Source: Hydrogenophilales bacterium
Lineage (GTDB): Bacteria > Pseudomonadota > Gammaproteobacteria > Burkholderiales > Thiobacillaceae
Length of the DNA: 64,000 nt
Assembly (NCBI GenBank): GCA_016719465.1
Contig: JADJYY010000016.1
Location: forward strand, 28,120 to 92,119
Direction of reading: 5' to 3'
How positions within the stretch are numbered: the stretch's first letter is position 1; each line of letters begins with the position of its first letter. The notes beneath the pieces are model-generated. The model searched no databases, was not told the origin of the DNA, and worked only from the letters and a program-made list of their open reading frames with translations. This document shows, in pieces, positions 20,209 through 29,051 of the stretch. The position numbers and the translations under genes are program-made.

Positions 20209-20475
20209 TCAACCGATCAGCGCCAGCTTCTCGGCGCGGCTCATTTTCTTGACTTCGCGTTCGCGCCGCGCGGCCTCCGACCGGCTGCCCGCCGGCTCGA
20301 AATAGGCCAAGGTCACCGGCCCGCGCCCCCTTGTATAGCGGGCGCCCAACCCGCCGCCCGAATTGTGTTCGGCCACGCGGCGATTGATATCGGTGGTGAT
20401 GCCCGCGTACAGGGTACCGTCCGCGCAGCGCACCAGATAGACAAACCAGGGGCCCGGTTCGGGCAAGGCGGACAT
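20209..20475 (-). CDS. GIY-YIG nuclease-superfamily protein (UPF0213 type)
   Basis: 88-residue single-domain GIY-YIG protein. The signature appears as FVYLVRCADGTLYAGITTD, then NRRVAEHN, and it ends with the basic KKMSRAEKLALI typical of this short group. Family members are putative structure-specific nucleases; E. coli YhbQ is a relative. The chosen ATG at 20475 fits the family N terminus. It lies 11 bases after the HicA-like gene. Confidence 0.9.
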   Translation of the reverse strand: MSALPEPGPWFVYLVRCADGTLYAGITTDINRRVAEHNSGGGLGARYTRGRGPVTLAYFEPAGSRSEAARREREVKKMSRAEKLALIG

Positions 20476-20486
20476 CCGCCACAAGC

Positions 20487-20765
20487 CTATTGTCTTCCGG
20501 CCTCATAGAGAGACGGGGTCACCCGGGCGTGGGCGAGATACTCCCGCAGATGCTTGATGGCCTGCCGATCCAGGACGTTGCTGTGGTGGGGACGATGCAG
20601 GATCCCCTCGACGCCGTTCAACACGACACGGATGCGGGCGCCGGAAAGGGTTTCCACCGAGGCCCCCAGGTGATGCAGCAGGGACTCGACTTCCCGCCAG
20701 TGGATATTGCCGCTGATGGGGTCCTGGAAAATGGCGCGAATGAAATGTTCGTGTTTGTGGCTCAT
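20487..20765 (-). CDS. HicA-like toxin, no HicB partner
   Basis: 92-residue protein with a HicA-type double-stranded RNA-binding fold: NIHWREVESLLHHLGASVE, then RIRVVLNGVEGILHRPHHSN with the conserved His. HicA toxins are mRNA interferases held in check by HicB. No HicB-like gene lies on either side (GIY-YIG downstream, a Lys-rich small protein upstream). It may be a domesticated chromosomal relative and not an active toxin module. Confidence 0.75.
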   Translation of the reverse strand: MSHKHEHFIRAIFQDPISGNIHWREVESLLHHLGASVETLSGARIRVVLNGVEGILHRPHHSNVLDRQAIKHLREYLAHARVTPSLYEAGRQ

Positions 20766-20833
20766 GACGAGGATTCCCCTAACTCGCGGAGCGCGTGGAT
20801 CGCGGGCACGTCATGCTTGACCCGGCGCCCACC

Positions 20834-20986
20834 TCATTCCACCGCGGCATCATCCGTTGGAGGAATGCTTGCCTCGGCGGGAGGCGCATCGCCCTTCTGG
20901 GCCTTGCGCTGCTTCTTCTCTTCCTGTTTCTGTTTCTTCGCCAGGTCTCGCTGGCGTTTCTCGTACTGGTAGTTCGGTTTGGCCAA
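20834..20986 (-). CDS. Small Lys-rich conserved protein (50 aa)
   Basis: Fifty-residue protein starting at TTG with AGGAG 6 bases upstream. The first 30 residues (AKPNYQYEKRQRDLAKKQKQ and onward) are a highly charged predicted coiled coil seen in many Proteobacteria as a conserved hypothetical. The tail is Ala/Pro-rich and acidic. The function is unknown. It is supported by the ribosome site and by recognition of the conserved core. Confidence 0.7.
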   Translation of the reverse strand: MAKPNYQYEKRQRDLAKKQKQEEKKQRKAQKGDAPPAEASIPPTDDAAVE

Positions 20987-21098
20987 GACACGCTCCTGTT
21001 CGCGGATGGATGGGCGGCGGTCAAGCCGCGCGCGGGTTCCAAGTTTGAGCCGTCCGGCGGCCAATGTCACGGCCGACGATGGGAACGCGCCGGAGGAA

Positions 21099-21617
21099 TC
21101 ACTCCGGTGCGTGGCCTTTCTTGTCGGCGGAGATACGGTCCATGAGGGCGAACAGCACGCCGGAAAGCACGAAGGTCATGTGGATGCCCACCTTCCAGCC
21201 GAGTTGCTCGTTGGTCAGGCTCTCCACATGCATGAAGGCCTTGAGCAGTTCGATACCCGAGATGGCGACGATAGAGCCGATCAGCTTCATCTTGAGCTCG
21301 GCGAAGCCCACGTGACCCATCCAGCCGGGCCAGTCCTCGTGGCTCGCGGCGTCGAAGCGGGAAACGAAGTTTTCGTAGCCGGCGAAGACGATGATGATCA
21401 GCAAATTGGCCACCATCACGACATCCACCAGGGTCAGGACGCCGATGATGACGTCGCCGCCCTCGGCGGTGAACACCAGGGGCACGAAATGAACGAATTC
21501 CTTGACGAACTTGACCAGCAGCAGGGCCAGGGCCAGCACCAGGCCCAGGTAGAAGGGCACCAGCAGCCAGCGGCTGGCGAACAGGAATTTTTCCAGCTGG
21601 GTTTCCACGTGTTTCAT
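21099..21617 (-). CDS. YqhA/UPF0114 family membrane protein
   Basis: 172-residue inner-membrane protein with three to four hydrophobic helices. It matches the YqhA group (FASRWLLVPFYLGL, EGGDVIIGVLTLVDVVMVANL, KLIGSIVAISGIELL). The function is unknown. The ATG overlaps the stop of the upstream TerC gene by 4 bases, so the two are co-translated; a joint role in metal or membrane stress is only suggested by this pairing. Confidence 0.88.
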   Translation of the reverse strand: MKHVETQLEKFLFASRWLLVPFYLGLVLALALLLVKFVKEFVHFVPLVFTAEGGDVIIGVLTLVDVVMVANLLIIIVFAGYENFVSRFDAASHEDWPGWMGHVGFAELKMKLIGSIVAISGIELLKAFMHVESLTNEQLGWKVGIHMTFVLSGVLFALMDRISADKKGHAPE

Positions 21618-22582
21618 TGCGTGCTTTCCTTGCGATTGCGTGTGGCGTAGAGGCTGGCCGCCACGGAGGACGAGAGTATGAGGGCGACGATGCCCAGCGC
21701 CAAGCCGATGGGAACCTTGTAGAAATCGACCACCAGCATCTTGGCGCCGACGAAGACCAGGACCATGGCCAGGCCGTATTTCAACAGGTGGAAGCGTTCG
21801 TTCATGTCGGCAAGCAGGAAGTACAGGGAGCGCAGGCCCATGATGGCGAAGATGTTCGACGTGAACACGATGAACGGATCGGTGGTCACCGCGAAGATGG
21901 CCGGGATGCTGTCCACGGCGAAGATCACGTCCGAGGTTTCGATCAGCATCAGCACCAGGAACAGGGGCGTGAACCAGCGCGCGCCGTTCCTGACCACGGT
22001 GAAGCGCTCGGCGTGGTACTCGTGGGTGATGCGCAGGTGCTTGCGCATCCACTTCAATATCGGGTTGTTGGCGAGATTGGACTCGGCCTCGGCAAAGATC
22101 AGCATCTTGAAACCGGTGATGACCAGGAAAGCGCCGAACAGGTACAGCACCCAGTGGAACTGCTGCACCAGCCAGGCGCCGGCCAGGATCATGGTGGCGC
22201 GCATGACGATGGCGCCGAGCACGCCATAGACCAGCACCCGGCGCTGGTACTCGGCCGGCACGGCGAAATAACCGAAGATCATGATGAAGACGAAGATGTT
22301 GTCCACCGACAGGGACAACTCGATGAGGTAGCCGGTGAGAAACTCCAGGGCCTTGGCATTGGCCACGGCGCGTCCGGCGGTACCGTCCAGCCACCACCAC
22401 AGCAGGGCACAGAAACTCAGGGACAAGGTCACCCACACCCCGGTCCAGCCCAGGGCCTCCCTGGCGGACACCTTGTGGGCGGTCTTGCCGCCCAGGACGA
22501 ACAGGTCCAGGGCCAGCATGGCCAGGACGAACAGGATGAAGCCGGCCCAGAACATGGGCGTGACGATGCTGGCGAGTTCCAT
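21614..22582 (-). CDS. TerC/Alx-family membrane protein
   Basis: 322-residue polytopic protein of the TerC/Alx group. The conserved acidic membrane motifs LSLSVDNIFVF and IETSDVIFAVDSIPAI are present along with nine or so hydrophobic segments. Alx and its kin export manganese. No yybP-ykoY manganese riboswitch is recognisable upstream. Instead, the 101-base gap to htpX holds a 22-base-pair hairpin (22611-22670). GGCACC just before the ATG is a weak ribosome site. Confidence 0.92.
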   Translation of the reverse strand: MELASIVTPMFWAGFILFVLAMLALDLFVLGGKTAHKVSAREALGWTGVWVTLSLSFCALLWWWLDGTAGRAVANAKALEFLTGYLIELSLSVDNIFVFIMIFGYFAVPAEYQRRVLVYGVLGAIVMRATMILAGAWLVQQFHWVLYLFGAFLVITGFKMLIFAEAESNLANNPILKWMRKHLRITHEYHAERFTVVRNGARWFTPLFLVLMLIETSDVIFAVDSIPAIFAVTTDPFIVFTSNIFAIMGLRSLYFLLADMNERFHLLKYGLAMVLVFVGAKMLVVDFYKVPIGLALGIVALILSSSVAASLYATRNRKESTQ

Positions 22583-22610
22583 GGGGTGCCTTCAAATGCC
22601 ACGACAGGCT

Positions 22611-22670
22611 GGCGTGGCGCGAGGGCGTGACGACCGGCAAACGCTCGCCGTCACGCCCTCGCGTCACGCC
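22611..22670. other. 22-bp-stem inverted repeat between htpX and terC
   Basis: Left arm 22611-22632 (ending GAGGGCGTGACG) pairs with right arm 22649-22670 over 22 positions, with one G-T wobble at 22617/22664 and a 16-base loop. It lies after the htpX stop and before terC on the minus strand. There is no T-run, so it is not a textbook terminator. It may be an attenuator, a mRNA-stabilising hairpin or a remnant of a repeat element. Confidence 0.7.
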
Positions 22671-22683
22671 GCGGCCACACGCA

Positions 22684-23571
22684 TCAGCGAATTTCCGCGT
22701 TGGCCTCCAGGGCGGCGATACGCTCTTCCAGCGGCGGGTGGGTCATGAACAGGCGCTTGAAGCCGCCCGCCCTGCCGCCGCTGATGCCGAAGGCGGCCAT
22801 CTTGTCGGGCAGGGGCTGGGGATCATGCTGCGCCCGCAGACGCTTCAGGGCATTGATCATGGCCTGGCGCCCGGCCAGGCTGGCACCGCCCCGGTCGGCG
22901 CGGAATTCGCGCTGGCGCGAGAACCACATGACGATGATGGAGGCCAGGAGGCCCAGCACCAGTTCGGCGACGATCATGGTGACGAAGAAGGCCGGGCCGT
23001 GGCCGTTCTCGTTCTTGAACACCACCCGGTCCACGGTATGGCCGATCACCCGCGACAGGAACATGACGAAGGTGTTCACCACGCCCTGGATCAGGGCCAT
23101 GGTGACCATGTCGCCATTGGCGGCGTGGGCGACCTCGTGACCCAGCACCGCCTCGGCCTCTTCCCGGGTCATGCCGCGCAACAGACCGGTGGAAACCGCC
23201 ACCAGCGAGCTGTTCTTCGTCATGCCGGTGGCGAAGGCGTTGACCTCGGGCGAATCGAAGATCGCCACTTCCGGCATCCTGATACCCGCGGCCTGGGCCT
23301 GGCGGGCCACGGTCTGCACCAGCCAGAGTTCCTCCTGGGTGCGCGGGTCGGTGATCACCTGGGCGCCCACCGACATCTTCGCGGTCCATTTGGAGATGGC
23401 CAGGGAGATGAAGGCGCCGCCGAAACCCATGACCGCCGCGAAGATGAGCAGACTCTGCAGATTCAGACCGTTGGCGTTCAGGTAGGGCTCGACCCCCAGC
23501 AAACGCATGGTGACGGAGAGCACCAGCACGATGGCCATGTTGGTGGCCAGGAAGAGAACGATACGTTTCAT
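22684..23571 (-). CDS. htpX: Membrane zinc protease HtpX
   Basis: 295-residue M48 protease of the inner membrane. It has two N-terminal membrane helices, the zinc motif HEVAH ([12 protein letters not shown]), two further hydrophobic segments and the downstream Glu region ([14 protein letters not shown]). The C-terminal [13 protein letters not shown] is typical. HtpX degrades damaged membrane proteins. ATG at 23571 has AAGGAG 6 bases upstream. It is divergent from nhaR. Confidence 0.96.
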   Translation of the reverse strand: MKRIVLFLATNMAIVLVLSVTMRLLGVEPYLNANGLNLQSLLIFAAVMGFGGAFISLAISKWTAKMSVGAQVITDPRTQEELWLVQTVARQAQAAGIRMPEVAIFDSPEVNAFATGMTKNSSLVAVSTGLLRGMTREEAEAVLGHEVAHAANGDMVTMALIQGVVNTFVMFLSRVIGHTVDRVVFKNENGHGPAFFVTMIVAELVLGLLASIIVMWFSRQREFRADRGGASLAGRQAMINALKRLRAQHDPQPLPDKMAAFGISGGRAGGFKRLFMTHPPLEERIAALEANAEIR

Positions 23572-23658
23572 GGAAAGCTCCTTGGGTCGGGGCTGGATAA
23601 ACGCCGTGAAGGCTACGCTGGCCAGAACATCAAATAAAGTCGAATATATCTGCAATAC

Positions 23659-23677
23659 TATTCGTATTATCCGAATA
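23659..23677. promoter_or_regulatory. Inverted repeat in the htpX/nhaR divergent region
   Basis: TATTCG at 23659-23664 and CGAATA at 23672-23677 form a perfect 6-base inverted repeat with a 7-base spacer, 14 bases before the nhaR GTG. A further CGAATA half-site is at 23641-23646. It is in an AT-rich pocket of an otherwise GC-rich region. This may be an operator for NhaR itself; that is an inference. Confidence 0.4.
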
Positions 23678-23690
23678 ATAAGGCCCGCTC

Positions 23691-24593
23691 GTGAACTTCA
23701 AGCACCTGCACTACTTCTGGACCGTCGCCCGCAGCGGCGGCATCGCCCGGGCCAGCGAGCGGCTGCACCTCACGCCCCAGACCGTCAGCGCCCAGATCAA
23801 ACTGCTGGAGGACCAGCTCGGCACCGCCCTGTTCCGCCCCGCCGGGCGCGGCCTGGAGCTCACCGAGGCGGGCCGCCTGGCCTTGAGCTACGCCGACGAA
23901 ATCTTCGCCCTGGGGGATGAACTCCGCTCCGCCCTGGCCAGCCACCGGGGGGCGCCGGTGCTGCCGTTCCGGGTCGGCATCACCGACGTCATGCCCAAGT
24001 CTCTCGCCTATCAGCTGCTCTCTCCCACCGCCGGGCTGGATGAGCCGGTGCGCCTGGTCTGTCGCGAGGGCAAGCTTGACCGTCTCCTGGCGGAACTGGC
24101 CCTGCACCGGCTCGACATGGTGCTGGCCGATCGCCCCATTCCCGCCCACATCAATGTGCGGGGCTACAGCCACAAACTGGGGGAATGCGCCCTGGCCTTC
24201 TTCGCCGCCCCGGATCTGGCCGGGAAATGCCCGGCCTTTCCCGCCTGCCTGGACGATGCGCCCCTGCTGCTGCCGGGCGATGACGCCACGGTCCGTTCCC
24301 GCATCGAAGCCTGGCTGGAAAGCAACCGCCTGGCGCCGCGGGTGGTGGGGGAATTCGATGATGGCGCCCTGATGATGGCCTTCGGCCAGGCCGGCGGCGG
24401 CTTTTTTCCCGCGCCGGCGGTATTGGCCGACCCCATCGAGAAGCAGTTCGGTGTCCAGCGGGTCGGCCTCGTGGAGGAGATCCAGGATGTGTTCTACGCC
24501 ATCACCGGCGAGCGGCGCATCAGCCACCCGGCGGTGCTGGCCGTGACCGAAGCGGCCCAGGAGGTCTTGACGCGGCTGTCGGCAAACGGCTGA
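23691..24593 (+). CDS. nhaR: LysR-type regulator, NhaR-like
   Basis: 300-residue LysR protein close to Nha[41 protein letters not shown] is its helix-turn-helix region, and the effector domain has [12 protein letters not shown] and [11 protein letters not shown]. In E. coli NhaR activates the Na+/H+ antiporter gene nhaA in response to sodium. No antiporter gene is adjacent here. It starts with GTG at 23691. Confidence 0.9.
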   Translation: MNFKHLHYFWTVARSGGIARASERLHLTPQTVSAQIKLLEDQLGTALFRPAGRGLELTEAGRLALSYADEIFALGDELRSALASHRGAPVLPFRVGITDVMPKSLAYQLLSPTAGLDEPVRLVCREGKLDRLLAELALHRLDMVLADRPIPAHINVRGYSHKLGECALAFFAAPDLAGKCPAFPACLDDAPLLLPGDDATVRSRIEAWLESNRLAPRVVGEFDDGALMMAFGQAGGGFFPAPAVLADPIEKQFGVQRVGLVEEIQDVFYAITGERRISHPAVLAVTEAAQEVLTRLSANG

Positions 24594-24628
24594 CGGTGAC
24601 GGCCGCTCGTGATGGTCGTTTCGTTTCG

Positions 24629-25945
24629 TTATGGCCGCTCGAACAGGGCGATGGATTCCACATGGGCCGTGTGGGGGAACATGTTGGCCACTCCGGCCGC
24701 CACCAGCCGGTAGCCCTTCTGGTGGACCAGCACGGCCGCGTCCCGGGCCAGGGTGGCGGGGCTGCACGAAACGTAGACGATGCGATGGGGCGCCCCGTTT
24801 GTTCCATCATTCTCGGGCAGGGATTTCACCAGTTCGATGGCGCCGTCCCGGGGCGGGTCGATGAGCAGCTTGTCGAACCCGCCCAGGCCGCCATAGGCCT
24901 CCGGCGTGATCTGGAACAGGTCGGCCACGCGGAATTCGGTCAGATGGCCCAAGCCGTTGCGCGCCGCGTTCTCCCCGGCCCGCTCCACCAGGCCCTTGCT
25001 GCCCTCGATGCCAACCACGGTGGCGCCGCGCCGGGCGATGGGCAGGCTGAAGTTGCCCAGGCCGCAGAAGAAATCGGCGATGCGCTCGCCCGGCTGCGGG
25101 TCCAGCAAGCGCATGGCGCGGCGGATCAGCATGCGGTTGATGCCGTGGTTCACCTGGGTGAACTCGGTGGGCTTGAACGGCATCACCAGGTTGAATTCCG
25201 GCAGGCTGTAGGCCAGTTCCGGGGCGTCCAGGGGATGGAAGGGATGGGCGGTGTCCGGGCCCTTGGGTTGCAGCCAGAACTGGATGTGGTGGGCATCGGC
25301 GAAGGCCCTCAGGCGCGTCTCGTCCTCCGGCGAGGGCGGCTCCAGCACCCTCAGCACCAGCACGTCCACCGCCTCGCCGGCGGCCAGCTCGATCTGGGGC
25401 AGGCGATCGCGAATGGACAGGCTTTCCACCAGCTTCCGCAATTCGGGCAACAGGGCGGAAATCCGGGCCGGCAGCACCTCGCAACCGCCCATGTCGGCCA
25501 CGTAGCTGCTGCGCCGCTCGTGGAAGCCCACCAGCACGCCGCCCTTCTTGGGCACGTTGCGCACCGACAAGCGGGCCCGGGTGCGGTAGCCCCAGGTCTG
25601 GCCGTGGATGGGCGGCAGGATGGTTTCCGGCGTCACCTTGCCGATGTGGCTGAAGCAATCCTCCAGCACCCGCTGTTTGGCCGCCACCTGGGCGGCCTCG
25701 TCCAGATGCTGGTGGGAGCAGCCGCCGCAGATGCCGAACCAGCGGCAGGCCGGCTTCACCCGGTAGGGGCTGGCCGACAGGATGCGCGTCGCCTGGGCCT
25801 GCTCGAAACCGGGTTTCCTGCGGTAGCTGGCGTATTCGACGGTCTCGCCGGTCAGCGCCCCGTCCACGAACAGGGTCTTGCCGTCCCGGCGGCCCACGCC
25901 GCGGCCTTCGTGGTCCAGGGATTCGATGTAAAGGGGTTCGTGCAT
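24629..25945 (-). CDS. rlmD: 23S rRNA (uracil-1939-C5)-methyltransferase
   Basis: 438-residue RNA methyltransferase with an N-terminal TRAM-like domain (about residues 5-55), a 4Fe-4S cluster region ([16 protein letters not shown]) and a C-terminal SAM domain. The catalytic motifs are [21 protein letters not shown] and [12 protein letters not shown], the last carrying the nucleophilic Cys. The chosen ATG at 25945 fits the family. It is convergent with nhaR. Confidence 0.96.
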   Translation of the reverse strand: MHEPLYIESLDHEGRGVGRRDGKTLFVDGALTGETVEYASYRRKPGFEQAQATRILSASPYRVKPACRWFGICGGCSHQHLDEAAQVAAKQRVLEDCFSHIGKVTPETILPPIHGQTWGYRTRARLSVRNVPKKGGVLVGFHERRSSYVADMGGCEVLPARISALLPELRKLVESLSIRDRLPQIELAAGEAVDVLVLRVLEPPSPEDETRLRAFADAHHIQFWLQPKGPDTAHPFHPLDAPELAYSLPEFNLVMPFKPTEFTQVNHGINRMLIRRAMRLLDPQPGERIADFFCGLGNFSLPIARRGATVVGIEGSKGLVERAGENAARNGLGHLTEFRVADLFQITPEAYGGLGGFDKLLIDPPRDGAIELVKSLPENDGTNGAPHRIVYVSCSPATLARDAAVLVHQKGYRLVAAGVANMFPHTAHVESIALFERP

Positions 25946-26019
25946 GAAAGGGCGCCAGCCATGAATCAAGGGCGCGGATTGTGGCAGAGCCCCGCAGCGG
26001 AGTCAGCCATCCGATGCGG

Positions 26020-26451
26020 CTACCTGGCCAGGGCGAAGGGCGCGGCGAGGCGAAGGGCGTGGTCGATCTCCACGGTGATCAGCCAGTCGCCCCGGCCGCT
26101 GATGCAGATCGGCAGGATGACCCGCGCCCTGAACACTCCGTCTCCGTCCGCGCGCAAGGTATAGACATTGAGGCCCATGTTCATGTCCGGCATGGTGAAG
26201 CTGGCGACGACCGACTTCGCGCCCGGAGCCTTCACCCAGAGCTGGAATGGCTTGAGCGGCTCCGGCCTGCCTTGCGCCCCGAAACTGACGGCGTGGTCGC
26301 CGATGCGTGTCGCGCAGCCGGCGACCGGGTTGACACAGGCCATGCCGATGCTGACCGGTGGCGGCCCCTCCTCGCCGCCCGGCCGGAGTCCCAGCATGGC
26401 GAGCGCGCCCAGGCCCAGGGCCAGGCTGGCCGCGATCAGCGTTTTATTCAT
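26020..26451 (-). CDS. Small exported Met-rich protein at the end of the nos operon
   Basis: 143-residue protein with an N-terminal membrane/signal segment (about residues 5-22). The mature part is a single small beta-rich domain with FTMPDMNMGLN, a Met motif like those of copper-binding periplasmic proteins (FixH/YtkA-like), and two Cys (MACVNPVAGC). Its ATG lies within the last 8 bases of the second nosD, so it is the last gene of the nos transcript. A copper-handling role in CuZ/CuA assembly is inferred from the motif and position; no family name can be given. Confidence 0.8.
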   Translation of the reverse strand: MNKTLIAASLALGLGALAMLGLRPGGEEGPPPVSIGMACVNPVAGCATRIGDHAVSFGAQGRPEPLKPFQLWVKAPGAKSVVASFTMPDMNMGLNVYTLRADGDGVFRARVILPICISGRGDWLITVEIDHALRLAAPFALAR

Positions 26452-27733
26452 GCCGCTTCCTCCGAGTATTCGCCCCGGGCCGACGCCATCGATTGCCTCG
26501 TCTTCCGCCGGGCCGCCAGAGCGGCCTCGGATCGCTGAGAATCAGGTCTGGCGCCGAGAAAGGCGCCAGGCGTTCGAGAAAATCCAGCAGTTCCAGCACC
26601 GGTGAATCGCGAAAGAAACGGGCCTGGGGCGTCTCCATCCAGATGCGGTCGGCGTAATAGTGCACCGTGTGGGGCGTGTCGCCGATGCCGTCACCGTCGC
26701 GATCGAAGCCCCGGTAATCGTCCCAATAGTTTCCATGCCAGTCGTTGTCGCGGGCGCTGGTGGCGCCGGACACCCCCACCTGCAGCAGGTTGTTGAGGAA
26801 TTGATTGCCGCGCACGACGTGGCCGCCTTTCTCGCCGTAGAAATACATGCCGGTGACGTTGTGGGCGAGGCGGTTGCCGATGAAGCGGTGGGGCGCCTCC
26901 GGGTTGGGCGGCGCGTCGGTCTGGATGCCCACGGTGCAATGCAGCAGGGTATTGCCCGCGACCAGGGCCTCGCCGCTGCCCTTGAACGCCAGTCCGGCGC
27001 CGGCCACGTCGCGCGCGTGCTCGACGCGGTTGCCGCGCAGCGTGATCTGGTCCGAATAGAGCACGGCGATGCCGGTGGTGGTATGGCTGACCAGATTGTC
27101 CTCGATGCGATTGCGCGGCGAGAACACCAGTTGCATCCCGTAGCGGCCGTTGACAATGGCGTTGCGCGAGAACAGGTTCTCGACGGAATTGGCGATGGTG
27201 AGATCGCGGATGCCGTCCAGGAGGTTGCCCTCGATGCGGTTGAAGCGGCTGTTCCACAGGCGGATGCCGTCGCCGCGCAGGTTGAGTTCCGCCGGCCGGC
27301 CGCGAATCGTGTTGCCGCGCACCCGGGCGTGATTGGCCTGCTTCAGGTGGATGCCGAACAGCACATGATCGAGGGTGTTCCCTTCCACCCGCGCGTGGTC
27401 GGCCTCGATCAGCAGGCCGGCATCGACGCCGTCGTGGCTGTCGCCGGAGTTGGTCAGGCGCAGGCCGCGCACACCGACATGGCCGGCGCGCACGCTCAAA
27501 ACCGTGCCGCGGCCGCCGCCATCCAGAATGACCCGGCCGCCGCCGTCCAGGGTAAGGGATTTGCCGATCACGGCCGGGCCCGCGTAGCGTCCGGCGGGAG
27601 GGCGCAGCACGGCGCCGACGGGGGCGGCGTCGATCAGGGCTTGCAGCGGTGGCGGCCCGGCGCTGGCGCAGTCGACGCCGCAGGCCATGGCCAGGAAGCA
27701 CAGGGCGTGCCGCCAGACCGGGCCATCATTCAT
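26444..27733 (-). CDS. nosD: NosD-like periplasmic beta-helix protein (second copy)
   Basis: 429-residue exported protein made of right-handed beta-helix repeats (CASH/NosD type), with many N-x-I/L-x-x-N turns such as RVRGNTIRG and RIEGNLLDG. It ends with the NosD hallmark WHGNYWDDYRGFDRDGDGIGD and YADRIWM. NosD is needed with NosFY to mature the CuZ site of NosZ. This is a paralog of the NosD at 32195-33583, with a shorter N terminus and an Arg-rich tail. Its start overlaps the tlpA stop (ATGA). Confidence 0.9.
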   Translation of the reverse strand: MNDGPVWRHALCFLAMACGVDCASAGPPPLQALIDAAPVGAVLRPPAGRYAGPAVIGKSLTLDGGGRVILDGGGRGTVLSVRAGHVGVRGLRLTNSGDSHDGVDAGLLIEADHARVEGNTLDHVLFGIHLKQANHARVRGNTIRGRPAELNLRGDGIRLWNSRFNRIEGNLLDGIRDLTIANSVENLFSRNAIVNGRYGMQLVFSPRNRIEDNLVSHTTTGIAVLYSDQITLRGNRVEHARDVAGAGLAFKGSGEALVAGNTLLHCTVGIQTDAPPNPEAPHRFIGNRLAHNVTGMYFYGEKGGHVVRGNQFLNNLLQVGVSGATSARDNDWHGNYWDDYRGFDRDGDGIGDTPHTVHYYADRIWMETPQARFFRDSPVLELLDFLERLAPFSAPDLILSDPRPLWRPGGRRGNRWRRPGANTRRKRHE

Positions 27734-28218
27734 GGCCGCAGCAAGGGAGCCAGCGCCTGCTTCAGGTCCTTTTCCGTCACCACGCCGCGCTTGGCATAGA
27801 GCACCTTGCCCTCGGCATCCACCACCAAGGTGAACGGCACGCCGGCCTGCTCGTTGCCCAGCGCCCGCATCAGGGCGATGGCCGGCTCGCGACCGGCGGC
27901 GACGGGGTAATTGAGCTGGTAGGCGCGGGCGAACTCGCCGGCGAATTCGGCGTTGTCCTCCACCGCCAGACCAAGGAAGGCGACCTTCTTGCCATGGCGG
28001 GCGTGGAGCTTGGCCAGTAGGGGCAACTCCTCGCGGCAGGGCGGACACCAGGTGGCCCAGAAATTGACGACCGCCGGGCGGCCCTTGAGGCTGTCCGTCC
28101 GTAGTTCGCCTCCGCCCGGTCGCGCGAAGGTCGCGGCGGGCACGGCATGGAAGTTGACGGGCTCCGCGGCGCTCGCGCAGGCGCAGGCCAGCAGGCCAAT
28201 AAGCAGCAGGTGTTTCAT
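27730..28218 (-). CDS. TlpA-like periplasmic thioredoxin in the nos operon
   Basis: 162-residue exported thiol-disulfide protein. It has a signal peptide with an LLAC lipobox-like stretch, then a TlpA fold with WCPPC (C58/C61) and the cis-Pro loop AGVPFTLVV. Such proteins keep copper-site cysteines reduced for CuA or cytochrome c assembly. In this position it probably reduces the CuA cysteines of NosZ, or works with NosL. The ATG overlaps the nosY stop by 4 bases. Confidence 0.9.
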   Translation of the reverse strand: MKHLLLIGLLACACASAAEPVNFHAVPAATFARPGGGELRTDSLKGRPAVVNFWATWCPPCREELPLLAKLHARHGKKVAFLGLAVEDNAEFAGEFARAYQLNYPVAAGREPAIALMRALGNEQAGVPFTLVVDAEGKVLYAKRGVVTEKDLKQALAPLLRP

Positions 28219-29051
28219 AGCAGATCCCCCCGACGGAACTGCTGGTAGCCCCAGAACGCGCAAAGCGTGCCGATCAGCGTCGGCCAGGCCAGGGCGAAGA
28301 TCTGATAGCCCAGTGCTCCGAACAGGTCGAAGATCACGTAAGCGGACGGCCCCAGGACGATGAGCTGGGGGTCGAACATCATCAGCGCGGCGGTGCGGAA
28401 GGATTGCAGTGGATTGAACAGGGCGATGCCGACGGCCACCTCGGCCGGGGCGTGCTCCTGGATCATGACGCCGAGCAGGATGAGGTCGAGGAACAGCAGC
28501 ATCACCAGCCAGACCAGGAAGGCGGCGCCCTGGGCCACGTCGGTGGAGCGCGCCAGGGTGGAGATCAGCATGGCAATGCCGAGGAAACACCAGGTCATGG
28601 CGGCGAGCAGGGCGGTGTAATAGCCGAAGATGCCCCAGGGCACCTCGATATCCACCACCAGGGCCCACAGCGTGGCGCCCAGCATGGCCAGGAAGACCGG
28701 CGCGAACACCATCAGGTAGCGCCCCAGGAACTTGCCCCAGAACCAGGCGGAGAGCGACACCGGCAGGGCAAGCAGGTACTCGAACACGCCCGCCTCCCGG
28801 TCGCCCGCCACCGAGCGCACCGTGGTGATCAGCACGAAGATGGGCAGGATGGCCATGGCCAGCTGGATGTAGGTGACCAGCAGGCGGGACAGGCCGATGA
28901 AGCCCAGCACGCGGGATTCGGTCAGTCCGAACACGAACAGCAGGGCGACGATGCCGCCGAACACCAGGGCGTGCACGGCGAACCAGCGCGCGCGCAGGGA
29001 GGTGTTGACCTCCAGGCGCAGGGTGGGCAGGAAGTCGCTCATTCTCGGCAT
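28215..29051 (-). CDS. nosY: NosY ABC-transporter permease
   Basis: 278-residue membrane protein of the ABC-2 type with six hydrophobic segments and the conserved cytoplasmic SVAGDREAGVFEYLLALPVS loop. NosY pairs with NosF to power NosD-dependent CuZ assembly. The start overlaps the nosL stop (TAATG); a second in-frame ATG sits three codons later. The order nosF-nosL-nosY puts nosL between the two transporter genes. Confidence 0.93.
   Translation of the reverse strand: MPRMSDFLPTLRLEVNTSLRARWFAVHALVFGGIVALLFVFGLTESRVLGFIGLSRLLVTYIQLAMAILPIFVLITTVRSVAGDREAGVFEYLLALPVSLSAWFWGKFLGRYLMVFAPVFLAMLGATLWALVVDIEVPWGIFGYYTALLAAMTWCFLGIAMLISTLARSTDVAQGAAFLVWLVMLLFLDLILLGVMIQEHAPAEVAVGIALFNPLQSFRTAALMMFDPQLIVLGPSAYVIFDLFGALGYQIFALAWPTLIGTLCAFWGYQQFRRGDLL

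Noticed and set aside
20487..21070. HicAB toxin-antitoxin pair
   Set aside because: The neighbouring small gene encodes a Lys-rich coiled coil, not a HicB fold; no antitoxin was found on either side.
21614..22582. yybP-ykoY manganese riboswitch expected upstream of a TerC/Alx gene
   Set aside because: The 101-base gap shows only the 22-bp hairpin; the conserved riboswitch core was not recognisable.
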